Shown here one piece after another: positions 11,425-24,059 of a stretch of 64,000 nt of DNA. The stretch covers positions 12,448,836-12,512,835 of the forward strand of contig CM046353.1 of NCBI GenBank assembly GCA_025403435.1. The letters are read 5' to 3'. Position numbers and translations under genes: made by a program. The DNA comes from Artocarpus heterophyllus. Taxonomy: Eukaryota > Streptophyta > Magnoliopsida > Rosales > Moraceae. Below the pieces are notes generated by a model. It was not told the DNA's origin. It was given only the letters and a program-made list of their open reading frames with translations, and did no database searches. How positions within the stretch are numbered: position 1 is the stretch's first letter; each line of letters begins with the position of its first letter.

Positions 11425-13400
11425 TCAGATTTGTCTCAACTTGCTTCTGAACTTTACATTTGTAAAGGGAAAGAAAAAAAAAAGCCCTTTGAGATAGACA
11501 AAAGTAGTGCCTAAGTTCAAAAGCGAGTGTGTTAAAAAAAAAAAGAAAAGAAAATTAAGAGAGAAGCCAATGAGGCCCTGCAAGCAGGCCCGTGCAAATA
11601 GGACCTTGGCCCTCAATGGCCATATCGACGCAAGCAAGGCTAAGGGCTCGCTTGAGCAGAGCTCAGCCCTCCTCCCCCTCACGAAGGGAGGCCCCATGTG
11701 AGCAGGGCTAAGGCCTCGCGGACGCAAGCAAGCCAAGTTCCTATAGGCTCGCCTATCTTGCAAGTAAGGTAGACACCTGGCAGTAGTGACTGGTTCCTTT
11801 TTCCCCATGCCTCACATGGAATGGTCTCACATTCCCAAAACCAAAGCAAATGATGCCTCGACCATCCGTGGTCTATGCATTGAAAAAAAATCTAAAGTTA
11901 ACCACATAAATGACAGGACCTGAAACATAGCATGTAACATGTTGTCAAAATCCTAAATCATAAGTTCACTAAAACAAATCATCGAACATCAAATGTTGAA
12001 CAAGATTCTTAAAGAAATTTATGACCTAAATTAGTTTAGGCAAATCAACAAACAATACAACAAACATCAACAAGCTTGTTAAAGAAATCTAAAACCTAAA
12101 TTGGTTTAGGCAAATCAACAAAGATTTGTGTATAACAAATCTTAGTAAGTTTAACTGAAAACTAGTTTACCAACGAAACTATTAGTTTACCAACAAACAA
12201 GAAAACAAAATACAAAAGGATAAAATGGAGGATCAAATTAAATTAACCTCTACAAAATAGCACAAAGAACACAAAGAATGCTTGAAGAAACTTAGAGAAA
12301 ATGACCTCAAATTCTAGGTCGTGAAAGTGGCAAACAATTGAAATCCAAGATTTTTTGCCCTGAATACCCTCTATTCTCACCAAATTCTAATCCTTGATCC
12401 AATCTTTGAAAATCAAGGCCATAAGATTAAAGAAATTTTTGTGGAGAGCATTGGGATGGGGAGTTGAAGAAAAGTGGAAGAACTCTGAATTTTTTCAAAA
12501 TGTAAAGATAAGAGAGCATGGGAGTACCATTCATGGAAGGCGTTTCTCTAAACAAGGTGGCCCCCTCTGAAACGTAAAACAAAAAAAAAAAGAAAAAAAA
12601 ATGTGGCCTTGCTTGCGGCCCTAAAGGCTGGCCTTGCTTGCATAACGACTAGGATGGGTACTACCTAGCCCTATCTAAATCATTCAAGATCACCTAAAAT
12701 CTTTAAATGCGTGTCAGACCTAAAGCAATTAAACTTTAATGTACTTCGCAAGGGTACAACCATTGGTTTAGGGAAGCTCCGAGCTCGTTGTGGTAAGGAG
12801 CTAGTACACGAGCAAGATTGGAGCAAGGAGAAAACATGCAAGCGAACACCATCTTGTCGCTTTGCACTAGTATAACAAGATGTCATTATACCCCTCGAGT
12901 AATTGAATATGCTTTCGATCTAAAATAAAACTTCCACCCCATGTAATTGTCTCGCACACTCGAATCATCAAGAGTAACGACTATGAAATCGTCTCTCTAC
13001 ATGTTTCAGAACTTAGGGAAGACAAAGAGATATGACTGGAGAGATAAGGCAACAACAAGTGAAGGATGTGGGAGAGCAGTTACCTTCACATGGAAAGAGG
13101 AGACGAGTCCATTAAAGATATAAACGTGGGGATAGCGGTTATAGGATGGAGAGTGGTTTCTTGTATGAGAGTTCCTTTATAATTAGAGAGAAGAGAAACA
13201 ATAGTAGGGGTTTAGATTTTTCAGGGTGAAAGTAATTCTTTGAGATTGTTTTGATACTTATATCTGAGTGCTTAGGGTGAGGAATCTTGAGTGTGTATTT
13301 TCTCAAAAAATTATAGTGAAAAACAACAAGTGGACGTCGGTCGTGTTGAGGTGAATCACATAAACTTTGGTGTTTGTTTTTATTTTTCACATTTAATTTT
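11425..13400. repeat. LTR-like or other dispersed repeat area with GC-rich words
   Basis: This stretch is richer in G+C than its surroundings and has no long frame. The word GCAAGCAAG occurs near 11634 and 11723, and in complement (CTTGCTTGC) near 12607 and 12632, with related GCAAGCAGG at 11580. A 50-bp unit ending in GTTTAGGCAAATCAACA is duplicated at 12001-12050 and 12071-12120. Such words in non-coding DNA are typical of LTRs of plant retroelements, but I found no TG...CA ends or target duplication. Confidence 0.3.
12001..12120. repeat. Imperfect tandem duplication, 50-bp unit at 70-bp spacing
   Basis: Two copies (12001-12050 and 12071-12120) share CAAG, TTAAAGAAAT, ACCTAAATT and GTTTAGGCAAATCAACA in register, with about six differences. 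It is non-coding. Confidence 0.8.
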
Positions 13401-15576
13401 CCATTTTGATTTTAGTATTATTTGTTTGTTATTCTAGTCGTATTTATTATCTATCTCCTCCAGCTATTACATTCTTGGTGTTGGGGAATTTTAGTATGGA
13501 ACAATGTCTATCTGATTGTTAAAATCGCAATAGAAAAAGACAACTTTATTCTTAATTTTCGTACTTTAAGATGTGTAATATTAATTTTCTTGGAATCAAA
13601 TCACCTCTCCAAGTTTTAATAAACGATATGTAACTAATCATATTTTTTCATGTCATTTAATGAACGTAAACATTAAAACAATCACAAAGAATTTTAAATT
13701 TTTTAAATAACATGTTATGATATAATTAGCCAGACACTATCAATTCCAAATATTGAATTGGTAAATTGAATCCCAACGCAAGAAAACAAAGCCTGAGGTA
13801 GTACTATTGACAGACTTGATGAGAAGTTAATGATGTAGTTATCCTTGAAGGAGAAACTGTAGAGTGTGTTTCCTTTCAGGTTTTAGTCTGCTTAAACGGG
13901 AAAAAAAAAAAAGAAAAAGAAAAGGAAAAAAACTTGAATTGTTAGAGTTTAAGATTTATGATGTATTTGAGCATGTTAATTAGTTTTCTGAAAAAAGTTA
14001 ATAATCCTTTATTTCTTTGTCGGCTAGTTTCCTTTTCGTTTTTAATGGAAATTCGAAACCGCTAAATATGGTTATAGGTACATCAATGTAATGTTAAGTG
14101 CTATTGTTTGCTATTATCATATTGTCGTTATTATCGTTAATTATTATTCTATGTTTTTAATTATCATTTCTACTATTTTTATTTTTATTTTTATTTTGCA
14201 ATACCTTAAAAGAAAAAAAAATTGGGGTACCAAATACCACAATTAATAAAAATAAACTTCACATGTGGATCCTACAATATATTTCAGCGCACCACTAGTG
14301 CCTTATAGTTTGTTGTATTCTAGATTAAAAATTAATGAACAGTTTGCATTTGCCAAGAATTTCTACTTCAAGATAGATTATCATTGATTATCTTGTCATT
14401 CTTATCGACAAATGACCATTGATATGAATTCCTAACAAGAAAAATTCCTTGAAATGGACAAACAGAATAGAGAGCTGTCCTCATCTCCTATTGTGTGGAC
14501 GATAGACACCAGACCATTATCGTTCAAATTGATTCTTATTGTCAAATATGTCTATTTTTGTTCAGAAAGTCAAATGTGTTAATTCGGGATACTTTTGACA
14601 TGTCATATGAACACTTCGTATTATATTATTTAAAGATAATACAATGCTCGATGATATTCAAATATTGTATTTTTAATGAGGAATAAAAAATTAATATAAT
14701 ACAAATCGTGATATCAAATACAACAAAAAACTTTTGTATTAGACCGTATTGTATAATTAAAACTAAAAGTGTGTATTAATAAATTAATCAAATATTTAAA
14801 ATGTATTAAAAATTGATATGAACGTTGAAGTTTTAGAATGAAATTTGGGACCGAGGTCTAGAGTCGGAGTCAAAATTCGAGTTTGGGATTTATAACTAGG
14901 GTCGGGATCAAGATTCGAGACCGGGTCTAGGGTCGGGTTGAAGTCGTAATTCTATCATTACATCACCCTCTAGTGATATTCAGGGACTAGTATCAGTCAT
15001 TGTAACATATATATATATATCTCCTAAAATATATATTATAACATATTACATATAATATATCTAATATAAAAATATGATATAATTAAATGGGCAAGTAAAA
15101 GGGAATAGGGTCGAGAACCTTTAAACCCGTCCTTGCCCCGTACCCATGACAAGTTACACCTTTAATCCATTATAATTCTAACCCGTTTATAATCGAGATT
15201 TCCCTATTCCATTTAAAATAGATCCCTCCAAATAAATGGATTCAAAGGTAAAATTATCATCCTTTTTAAGCTACTGATCATCGGTTACAATTAATCCACA
15301 ATATATTTTTTCATCATTATTAACCATCATTTATATATTTTGATCAACATCGATACCTGATATATGGTTTCCAAAAAAAAATAAAAAAATCTGAACTTTA
15401 GTTCTCAAGAGATCAGGTAGCTTAGGCAACTAATCTAGTAGCAGTTACTAGTCATTATTAATAATATAATAATAATAGTTAGCGGACTTTGTTTTTGGGT
15501 TGACGAAGCGGCATATTATTTTTCTCAAGCGCGACTATTCGACACATAATAGTGCCATGCACAAGCAAATCAACAC

Positions 15577-15660
15577 ATCAATTATCAATTATCAATTATC
15601 AATTATCGATTATTTTCAAAAAAAAAGAAAAAAAATCAATTATCGATTATCAATTATTAA
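15577..15660. repeat. ATCAATT heptamer array with mirrored second block
   Basis: About four to five tandem ATCAATT units at 15577-15607 are followed, after a poly-A spacer, by a second block at 15637-15660. The second block contains the palindrome-like AATTATCGATTAT. Non-coding. Confidence 0.8.
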
Positions 15661-15874
15661 ATATACCGTAGCAAGGCATGATCACTTGACTTTTATTCCT
15701 ATTGTAATATCTTATTTGAACATTATTTTTTTGACAACACCAAGATAATGACACTAAACAAAACAAATAAACTAAAATAAAGGAAAGTTTGGCGCCCTCG
15801 ACGTTGAGTTGCCCTCTTAAGCACGCCATTTATTCAGTGGTCCCTAAAAAAAAATCTCTTTGCTTCAAACCTCC

Positions 15875-15876
<2 letters not shown>

Positions 15877-15909
<33 letters not shown>

Positions 15910-15990
15910 CGTATGTATAAACACATACACATACATACATACATGTACATATATATTTATATATATTGATTAATGAATTTATAATCACCA
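15877..15990. repeat. AT, ATGT and CATA microsatellite cluster
   Basis: An (AT)13 run at 15877-15902 passes into degenerate ATGT and ACAT tetranucleotides and then back to AT. Confidence 0.85.
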
Positions 15991-17165
15991 ATAATAATAA
16001 ATTGACACAAGTAGTTATATATAGATATGTTTGAACGTCAATTAATTGCAAGTGGACATGTTTACATTTATACTATTTATAAGAACATATCTCCTGTCTC
16101 CCTAGTGTTTGATTGTGTGCACGCATCTCATAATATTAATGGCGATGGCTTTGCTTGTCTAACGTGTCCTGGAACAGAAAGCCCTACAATTTCCAACTTC
16201 GGGAGATTATCGATGAGGTTTCATTGCATTGTCTTAAGACTTTAAAGTTTGCAGGAAACATGTATAAGAAAAAGTGAAAATTGTACTGCAGTTGCACGAA
16301 AACATGTTATTGGTCCAAAAAAGGACAACGGTTCAGAGGGAGAAACGAATGTCGTTTGTCTTTTGACATGCCAATTTCTAGTCTTAAAAAAATTGTCGCA
16401 AATATACGTAGAGAGAGAGAACGAAGCTCCATAATAGGAAGGGGGAGAGAGAGTATTTTTTTTAATTTTTTTATTTAAGCTCGCTGTTGTTTAATAATAA
16501 TATATAAACTTTAAAAATAGAAGTTTTGCTGGTGGCAGTTAATGGTTTAAGGAAAAGCGACATTCAGTTGTTAGTCGTTTTGGACTTTGCTGACTCTTGA
16601 ATCAAACAAACGACATGTTGTCGTTCTTGCCCTGTAATTTTTCCGTTGTTTGTGAAGAGTGATTGACTCGCCGCTGTCTAAACTTTTGCTGTCGTTTGTT
16701 TTAAGCGACGACGATCATTGGCTTTTATCCTACTAAATTACTGATGCAGCCGTTAAGATTGATCAACTAGCTTGTCCTACTTTGTTCTTGTTTTGATCCT
16801 AGTACAAACGACTTGGAGCTTGAGAGAATGTTGGAGTTATAGCCACGTCATTTTGAAGAGAGGGAAGGAAAGCCCAATGCCCATAAGAAGTTTAAAGCCC
16901 AAATGAATTCAATTGATTCAAAGCCCAACCGAGTTACTTGACGCAGCGGATCTCAGGAAGATTTTATCCCCGTCAATTTGGAAAATTTTCATAAATAATG
17001 TCTTTTGAAACTTTTTTTTCATAAATTCCATACATGTTTAACGGTGATGTAACTAAAACATATAATATATACGGTAGAATGGCCCAATTCGTGGCATGAA
17101 GAGACGTATCTTTTAAAAATATGGCATAAAATGTAATTTCTTAAAATTATTTTGTTAAGTTTCAG

Positions 17166-17415
17166 CTAAATCAGTTGATATCAGAAACTTAAGCGTTCGT
17201 GTACCAATTTTATCATGCTGCTTTGTTCTCATTCCTGACGCCCACCCCGAAGCATTCGCCCTTCTCCAACAGGAAAGTCTTGTTGTGTCAAAATACCCAG
17301 TTGACGCTCTGATAAAGCAAGCCGATGCACTTCGGTCTGCCGACAACAATGGCTGCATCACTGTAAAAAGACAACAGTGGCCTGCATCATTGTATGTAGC
17401 AGATCCTACACACAA
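17166..17415 (+). pseudogene. Exon-like relic of an unrecognised gene
   Basis: This 250-bp segment is clearly richer in G+C than its surroundings and is open on the plus strand. It is preceded by an acceptor-like TTTCAG (17160-17165) and followed by a donor-like GTGTAAG at 17416. The translation includes PDAHPEAFALLQQESLVV and KRQQWPASLYVADPTHK, which looks like real protein rather than chance. I do not recognise the family. No neighbouring exons were found, and the next feature is hAT transposase debris, so it may be a captured exon or the remains of a lost gene. Confidence 0.35.
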
Positions 17416-17639
17416 GTGTAAGGATGCAAAATGTTGTTGATTTTACATGAGGTGTGAGGTAATGATTTGCAACTTAGGTGTAATATATTTCTTTGAAACA
17501 AATTTTTGATCATTTCAGTTTTTTTATTTGATTTATTTGCTGGTATTTAATAGGTTTTTCAATATGACTTCTTCTTACAATGCTGAAATTCTTCTATCTT
17601 CCTTAGACTGTTCGCAATTGTACTACAAATGACAATATG

Positions 17640-18260
17640 TTTGGAAAGATGATAGAGAAGATTCATAAGGATCCACTTTTTTACATGAAGTATTTTTTAT
17701 ATGAGATGTGTTGCACATATCTTAAATTTAATTGTAAAGGAAGGGTTTTAGCAAGTTTGATGTGGGGATTAATGAAGTGTATGAAAGTGTTGCTATTGGT
17801 TTAACAGTTCTAAATGGATAGAAAAATTTGAGGAAACAACTAAGCAGTTGAGTATTGAATGTACCAAAAAGTTTGCTCTTGATTGTTAAACTAGATAGAA
17901 CTCTATCTATTTAATGCCTAGCGTTGCTTTGGACTACAAGATTGTTTTTTATTATTTTTATTTTTTATTTTTAAGCAAATAATTCGCAATATAAAAGCAT
18001 ACCTTCTAAAGAGGATTAGGATTTTGCTAAAGAATTATGTGATAGATTGGAGAATTTTTTTAACATGACTATCACTTTTTTAGAGATAAAGTATCCTACT
18101 GTTAATATACTCTTCATTCAGTTCATTGAGATCAAATTGTCCCTTTATGCTTGGTGTGAATCTGAGAGAGAAGAAATAAGGGGTATGACAACATCAATAT
18201 AGAAAAGTTTGAAAAACATTGGTATGAAATTCAAGGGTTACAAAGTGTAGAACGACGAAG
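17640..18260 (+). pseudogene. hAT-family transposase remnant
   Basis: At 17701 the plus strand reads MRCVAHILNLIVKEGF, a hallmark stretch of plant hAT (BED-finger) transposases. About 500 bp later another frame reads EKFEKHWYEIQGL, matching the K-F-x-K-Y-W block before the VLDPR motif in that family. Between them the frame is broken by stops and shifts. The element that carried it is not delimited. Confidence 0.75.
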
Positions 18261-18299
18261 CCAAAAAATTAGTTGAGATGGAGCTTAATTGGAGTCAGA

Positions 18300-19550
18300 T
18301 TTTTATAATAGTATGTCATTTCTTTCTCTTTCACTACTTGTAGCTTTATTTTATTTTTCTATTGACCTATATATGTTCTTTTTTTTTTTTTCTTTCCACC
18401 ACATATAAGACTTCCGTAGTATTGTTAAGTTTTTGTTTATATAAGTTTTAAAATTTAAGCTTATGGTTACAAGTTAAAAAATATATATGAAGCAAAATGG
18501 TACATTTAGAAGTAAAAAATTAACAGTGTTAATAAAGCTTTGTAAAAGTACTACACTCAAATTTAAAATTAGGAATTTTTAGAGCGTAAAGTAATAAATT
18601 TTAGATCAAAATTAAAAGTGTAAACAAGGTGCTTATAATATTATTGATAAGATATGAAATAAAAATTATCAGACGTATCAAAAGTATGTAAATAGGCAAA
18701 TTTGGCCTGGGGCCTTGAGCCCCTCCCCTCAGCCTTAGCTGCCTTCGTCTTTGGTAGCAACTGTATTAGATCCAAGATTCAAAATAAAAATGATTTGATT
18801 GTTATGTTCCTTTGATATATGGAGAGTAGCGTGTTCAAATTGAAATTGTAAAAGGGTCCTACTAAATTGGATCAGTGTGAACATAACACAAAATGCAGTT
18901 ATATGAATATGGATGAATTTGGTCCGGGCACAAAATTACATGCATTATGTTTACGCTACCGTCGTTTGTTTTAAGGAACTTTCTAAATTTTGTATATAGC
19001 AATATAGCTGCAGACCAATGAGTCTTCCCTGGATTTGCCATATACCTGCTTAATCAACTATTGGCATGAGCTAAGTCTGGCCTTATGCAGACCATTGAGT
19101 ACATTATTGACCCCAAAAAACTTGAATAAGGAACACTTAACATATACTATTTGTCTTCACTGCTCCCAGGACATCGCTTCTTTGACAATTGATACTGATT
19201 TCTCAAAGGTTGCTTGGTTGACTAAGCGTTTTCCACAGAGAATTTTTCAACAAGTTTCTTCAAGTACACATGTTGGTTTAAAAACACAACACCCTTGTTT
19301 CTGTATCTATTAATGCTAACTCCAAGCATCTTTTTGAAGATTGAAGTTTTTTTTCTTCTTTTTTGGGGTGTACTATTATTGCTAATTATTATTTTTTTTT
19401 GAAAACAATATTATTGCTAATTAAGATGGAGAGCATAACAATAAACATATATATATATATATATATATATATCAACAAATCGCATACAAACAGCCTCCAA
19501 AAGTGGACTACATACCCTCAACTGCATGAATATATTTTGGTCATCACCTC
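18300..19550. other. A+T-rich DNA downstream of the ABCG gene
   Basis: No gene is supported. An (AT)n run lies at 19447-19472. The GC-rich patch at 18700-18760 (TTGAGCCCCTCCCC) may be a transposon end. The last few hundred bases must include the 3' UTR of the minus-strand ABCG gene. Confidence 0.45.
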
Positions 19551-19559
19551 ATGCTGCAG

Positions 19560-21620
19560 CTACTTCCTTTTGTTTTTGCTTCCAAACAACAACGTGAGAT
19601 AAAACAGAATTCTGTACAACAAGCCCCAAGCAACAATAATCGCCAAGTACATCCACTTGTTGAGATCAGTAATTCCTTGCTCTCTTAGAACGTCCAAGCC
19701 AGTCGTCAAACACGTCGAGCTCGTAATATTAGTACTTGTCCCCAAACTGGAGCTCAAGTTCCCTAACATCCTCTCTTTCTGGCCATCGGAAACGTTGCGA
19801 AACGGAGTGTTGTCGAACATCTCCGAACCTCTCCTGAAGCACTTCGTCTGATAATCGAATTCGCTTCGCATAAGGGCTTCATATGGATATTTGATAAGAG
19901 AGGCATAATGGAGCCAAATCCAGTAAGGCGGGATTCGGGTCCGAATGATGAAGAAGCCGCTCAGGAGAAGGAAGTAGGCCGAGACGGCAATGACGGTAGT
20001 GTATCCGAGCAGGATGTTGGGGACTAATCCAGAGACGAACACGGCGAAGGAGTTTCCAGACCAGAACGAGCTGTAGATGATCAAGAAGTAGAAAGCGAAC
20101 CCGGTGATTCCTCCCGCGAGCCCCACAGCCCAAAACGTCACCATCGAGAAAGCGAGTGAGAGGAAGAAAAGCGGAAAGAGCACCGCGAGAGCATGAGATA
20201 GTACGTAGGAGGATCGGCGGTAAGCATTGTAAGCGGTTTCTCTCATGAAGATGTATCGCTCTTGGAGGAAAACTGGGAGATATTGGCAGCTGGAGAAGTA
20301 GGTGGTGGAGATGGCGAAGGCGAAGAACCCTAATCGCTCTCTTATCCCCTTGGGAGAATCATCAAGCTGCCAATATATGGTGGCGAGTAAGAAACCAGTC
20401 GTCAAGGTTGTGATCAATCGAGCGGCAAAAATCTCCGGTGTTCGTCGCGAATTGGTAACTGAACGCTTGAACAGAACAAGTATTTCTTTCCGGAAAGGGT
20501 TTGCGAAGGTCTTCTTGATGTTGGAAACATTAGTGTTGTTGGAGACCAACTTTCCTTTGGAGATGCTTAAATTTAAGGCTTCTTTAAGGGACAAAACAGC
20601 ATCGGATTTTTCGTCTGTGCGTTTGGGACTTGTCATGTTGTTGTTGAGCTCCACCAAGCTACTTATTCCACAAGCTGTGCCTTCGAGCTCGGAGATCAAA
20701 TCGAGTGCAAACTCGATCGGGTTCGCATTGTCAGGGATTGGCCGGCCAAATTCGCTGCAGAATAAGGGGAGATTACTCGGCGATCCTCCGTAAACCATTT
20801 GTCCTTTGGAGAGGAAGATCAATTTGTCGAGCAAACCGATGATCCGGTAACTCGGTTGGTGGACAGACATTACGACGACACTCCCACTCCGAGCAATGTT
20901 TTTCAAGATGTTCACCACCATGAACGCGCTTGTCGAATCGAGCCCCGATGTCGGCTCATCAAGGAAGAGGAGAATTGGGTCGTGGATAATGTCAATTCCG
21001 ATCGACACACGGCGCCTTTCTCCACCGGAGACTCCACGGCGGCCTTCGTCGCCAATGATTGTATTCGCGGCCCCTTGGAGGCCTAATTGGTGGATCAGCG
21101 CCTTGACTCGTGCCTTCTTTTTCGACTCCCCGAGGGTCCGGGGGAGCCGGAACTCCGCCGCAAAGGCCAGCGTCTCCTCCACCGTCAGCGTCGGAAATAA
21201 CAAGTCGTCCTGCATCACGTAGGCCGCGATCGCTTTCCAAAGACGAGACTCCAGAACTTCACCATTTAAACTCACTGTTCCTTTCAAGCTCTCTTTCTCA
21301 ATTCGATTGGCTAAGGCGTCAAGCAGCGTCGATTTCCCCGAGCCGCTGGCGCCTAAGATTGCGAGTATTTCGCCATTGCGTGCCTCGCCGGAGATGTAGT
21401 TTAGGATTGTCTTCTTTTCCGGCTTGGCGGTTCTTCTCGCGATCACCGAAGAAAATGTCAACTTCCGATGAACCTTGACGCTGTATGTGAGGTTTGTGAA
21501 ACGGAGAACAAACGACAATGTCTTCGGCTCGTGGCTTTTGTCGTCGATGTTTAGCACGTGCTGCGGCGACCTGGTTTCCTCTCCGGCGCCGGCGATCTCC
21601 TCTTCTCGTACTTCTTCCAT
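19560..21620 (-). CDS. ABC transporter G family half-transporter (WBC type)
   Basis: A 686-residue intronless frame from the ATG at 21620. The frame stays open five codons further upstream but without an ATG. The nucleotide-binding domain comes first, as in all half-size ABCG proteins: Walker [10 protein letters not shown] (about 90-98), signature [10 protein letters not shown] (197 on), Walker B ILLFLDEP (216-223), D-loop SGLDS and switch His in SVHQPS (254). A linker follows, then a membrane domain of about six segments starting near 390, and a C-terminal tail ending GSKNKRK. Length and order fit intact plasma-membrane exporters that work as dimers. The protein resembles the intronless plant clade around Arabidopsis ABCG1, ABCG2, ABCG6, ABCG16 and ABCG20, whose members export lipid precursors for suberin and pollen-wall barriers. 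The substrate here is inferred from family only. Confidence 0.95.
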   Translation of the reverse strand: MEEVREEEIAGAGEETRSPQHVLNIDDKSHEPKTLSFVLRFTNLTYSVKVHRKLTFSSVIARRTAKPEKKTILNYISGEARNGEILAILGASGSGKSTLLDALANRIEKESLKGTVSLNGEVLESRLWKAIAAYVMQDDLLFPTLTVEETLAFAAEFRLPRTLGESKKKARVKALIHQLGLQGAANTIIGDEGRRGVSGGERRRVSIGIDIIHDPILLFLDEPTSGLDSTSAFMVVNILKNIARSGSVVVMSVHQPSYRIIGLLDKLIFLSKGQMVYGGSPSNLPLFCSEFGRPIPDNANPIEFALDLISELEGTACGISSLVELNNNMTSPKRTDEKSDAVLSLKEALNLSISKGKLVSNNTNVSNIKKTFANPFRKEILVLFKRSVTNSRRTPEIFAARLITTLTTGFLLATIYWQLDDSPKGIRERLGFFAFAISTTYFSSCQYLPVFLQERYIFMRETAYNAYRRSSYVLSHALAVLFPLFFLSLAFSMVTFWAVGLAGGITGFAFYFLIIYSSFWSGNSFAVFVSGLVPNILLGYTTVIAVSAYFLLLSGFFIIRTRIPPYWIWLHYASLIKYPYEALMRSEFDYQTKCFRRGSEMFDNTPFRNVSDGQKERMLGNLSSSLGTSTNITSSTCLTTGLDVLREQGITDLNKWMYLAIIVAWGLLYRILFYLTLLFGSKNKRK

Positions 21621-21770
21621 GTTATTGAAGATCAAAAGGCTTGTTTGTTTAAGGCATTACGAGAATCGCTTCCTCCGATGATATACTTTGCCTACCGCAT
21701 GTAAAGGAAGAAAAGGACATTGAACATTACGTCCAAGTTTGAAAGTGTTGCATTTTGTCAATCGAATGTG

Positions 21771-21777
21771 TTATATA
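21771..21777 (-). promoter_or_regulatory. Putative TATA box of the ABCG gene
   Basis: The minus strand reads TATATAA about 150 bp upstream of the ATG at 21620, a normal distance for a plant gene with a short 5' UTR. It rests on motif and position only; such motifs are frequent in this A+T-rich DNA. Confidence 0.4.
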
Positions 21778-21779
21778 CA

Positions 21780-23360
21780 ATTATGGACCGTTTGAAGGGG
21801 AAACAGGAAAGCTTTGCAATTACACTAGAATAAGATAAAATAAAAGATTAGTTTTTTCAGTAATAAATTAATGATGCCATGACCTATGATTGTAACACTA
21901 CGAAAGATCACAAGTAAACGTCTTTTGAAAAAATATAAAAAAAGTAAACGTGTTTTGTAGTTTCTCCAATATGATAATGAAGTTTACGGCGGAAGAATTG
22001 GGAAATTGATTAATAAATTGAAAAGGTAATCAAACTATACCTGTGACCAAGCTGGCACCGTATATAGTGCATTATGTTTGGCTGCATTCCATGATCATGC
22101 GGGTATGCAGTACGCAAGTAGATGTGTATATATATACATCGCTCCTAAATTATTGATTGCAAAGATTTGTATATCCACGACTAAATCCACGTATATACAA
22201 AATACATATATATATATATATATGCTGATGAATTAATTATTTATTATTTACATTACCCCATAACTTTTATATCATGTTATATTAGATATGATGTAAGTGT
22301 CATTATCTTTCTCACATGATCCTACGTGCCTCAATTCTTTATTTGACGTATATTTTATAGAAACTTGATAGTAGGAGATTCAAGCAACAAATTTACAAAC
22401 AGCTAGCTGTCCTCATGAAACGTGAATAATGAATAATTTTAAATTACCCCAACGCAATTTTTGTAATCTTTGCAAAATTAACATTATTGTTGACTAAAGT
22501 AGTCGTACATATATGCGTACATATGATGTGCACATATAATATATATATATATATATATGTATGTATATATGCTGATTTGGACAAATAATAACAAATAATA
22601 CATACCTTGATTCTTGATATAACCCCACTGATTCACAGTGCATGGACGATCAATTACTCTCTCTCTCTCTCTCTCTCAACTAATTTTGGGCTATGCTTTG
22701 ATCTCTTAATAGCGGTAATCATTCATGTAAGCTAGAGATATAAAGTATAATTTCCTTGTAGATTTCTTATCGCCCGCCCTTAACCAACATATAAGGTATC
22801 CAACCACTACTCTACGGGACAATTACTGATCATCCTGACTCTTCTTAAATATTGACTTTCTCCTTTTCTCTCTGCTCTCGCACTAACTTTCTTTCTTGTT
22901 AAGTCTCAAAATTATGACAATCAGGTGGGTCATATTATTCTCACGTAAGGAGGTAACGTGTATGAATACAACCACGCGGATATGGCCAAGATACAAGATA
23001 TTGATATATACTACCATAGTGACTCTTTAGCTCTCATATAAGATTTTAAGAGGAGAAGAGATGGTACAAAATTTAGATATATACATACATATATATATAT
23101 ACACGTATTGTTATTTGGATTTCTCAAGCTTTCCTTCGCGTGGGAATACATCTTTTACGTCCTCTTCGTTACACTCATTTAAGAAACCAACATTCTGATA
23201 TGAATGGTACGTACAAATTTCCTTTTATATGCTGCCAAGGACAAAAATTATAATATTGTACAGTACAGGGGTAAGGATTTCTTTCTCATACGCGGATATC
23301 AGATCATCAACTTGGCCAATGCATCTATATGACAAATAAGAATGAAAACTAATTACAAAC
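21780..23360. other. Upstream region of the ABCG gene
   Basis: No second gene seen. It contains AT microsatellites (22207-22223 and about 22538-22559) and a short (CT)n run near 22656-22677. Regulatory content beyond the TATA candidate is unknown. Confidence 0.45.
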
Positions 23361-23547
23361 TTATTTGGAAGGGTGGTAGGAACTGTTGGTTAGAACCACT
23401 TTTACTGTAGCATGTGAGAGCTTTTACACTGTATTGATTTTTTTTTATTTTTTTATTTTATTGTTACTGTAGCATGTGAGGGCTTTACATTGTTTATAAC
23501 TGAAAAAGTGGTACGAATCATGATTTCCACCACCTTCCAAACACCCT
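23361..23547. mobile_element. MITE copy A of a locally repeated family
   Basis: The ends are inverted: TTATTTGGAAGGGTGGT on the left, and GTTTGGAAGGTGGT in complement at the right. Inside are two tandem copies of TACTGTAGCATGTGAG followed by GGCTTTACA-type sequence. The same internal words recur at 39329-39485 and 45934-46084, and in weaker form at 47716-47863 and 48751-48902, so this is a small non-autonomous family of about 150-190 bp. Confidence 0.65.
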
Positions 23548-24050
23548 TTACTTATACGAATCCTCAACGTACTTTTTTTTTTTAATGGAAATGTTAAGTC
23601 CACACACCACAATTTCAAGGCCCTCGTCAAGGAGAAATTATTCAATGATGTGATACACCTATCTAATAAATAATTGACATTCTTGTGATTTGTCATGTGT
23701 CAACTTTTTCTAATGATCTTTCTCTTTTTTAATGTCTATTCATTTATTATTTGGTAACAATTGCAATAAATACTTTGAACCAATTAATCTTAACTTTTAA
23801 TATTTTTAAATCCTAAAAATATATTTTCTACACTTAATCAATTAAATTTTGAATTGACAATACTAATTAAACCCAAATATTAAAAGTAAAAAAACTAAAA
23901 AAAACATAAGCAAGTAATCCTACTACCCGGTGTAGTTTTAATGGTTACGTTTTTAATAAATATTGTAATTATTAGCTATTTGATAAAACTTAATAGTTAT
24001 AATTAGGTAGATAGTTGGCCAAAAAATTTTATGATAATTATTGATGCCCT
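23548..24050. other. A+T-rich intergenic DNA
   Basis: No gene or repeat boundary seen. Confidence 0.5.
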
Positions 24051-24059
24051 TTTTTTCGT

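Larger units (their letters stand above)
13400..17150. other. A+T-rich intergenic DNA with simple repeats
   Basis: No gene supported. It contains a 7-bp tandem array (15577-15660), a microsatellite cluster (15877-15990) and two neighbouring blocks of GGGTCGGG-type words (about 14880-14940). Confidence 0.5.

Noticed and set aside
15577..15660. Heptamer array considered as a CRISPR or centromeric satellite
   Set aside because: Units are 7 bp without spacers, in a plant genome. It is a simple microsatellite.
18690..18765. GC-rich patch TTGAGCCCCTCCCC as the right end of a hAT element
   Set aside because: No matching inverted end was found upstream of the transposase remnant, so the element cannot be delimited.
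21110..21478. 122-residue plus-strand frame rich in Pro, Ser and Arg
   Set aside because: It is the antisense shadow of the ABCG nucleotide-binding domain, in locally GC-rich coding sequence.
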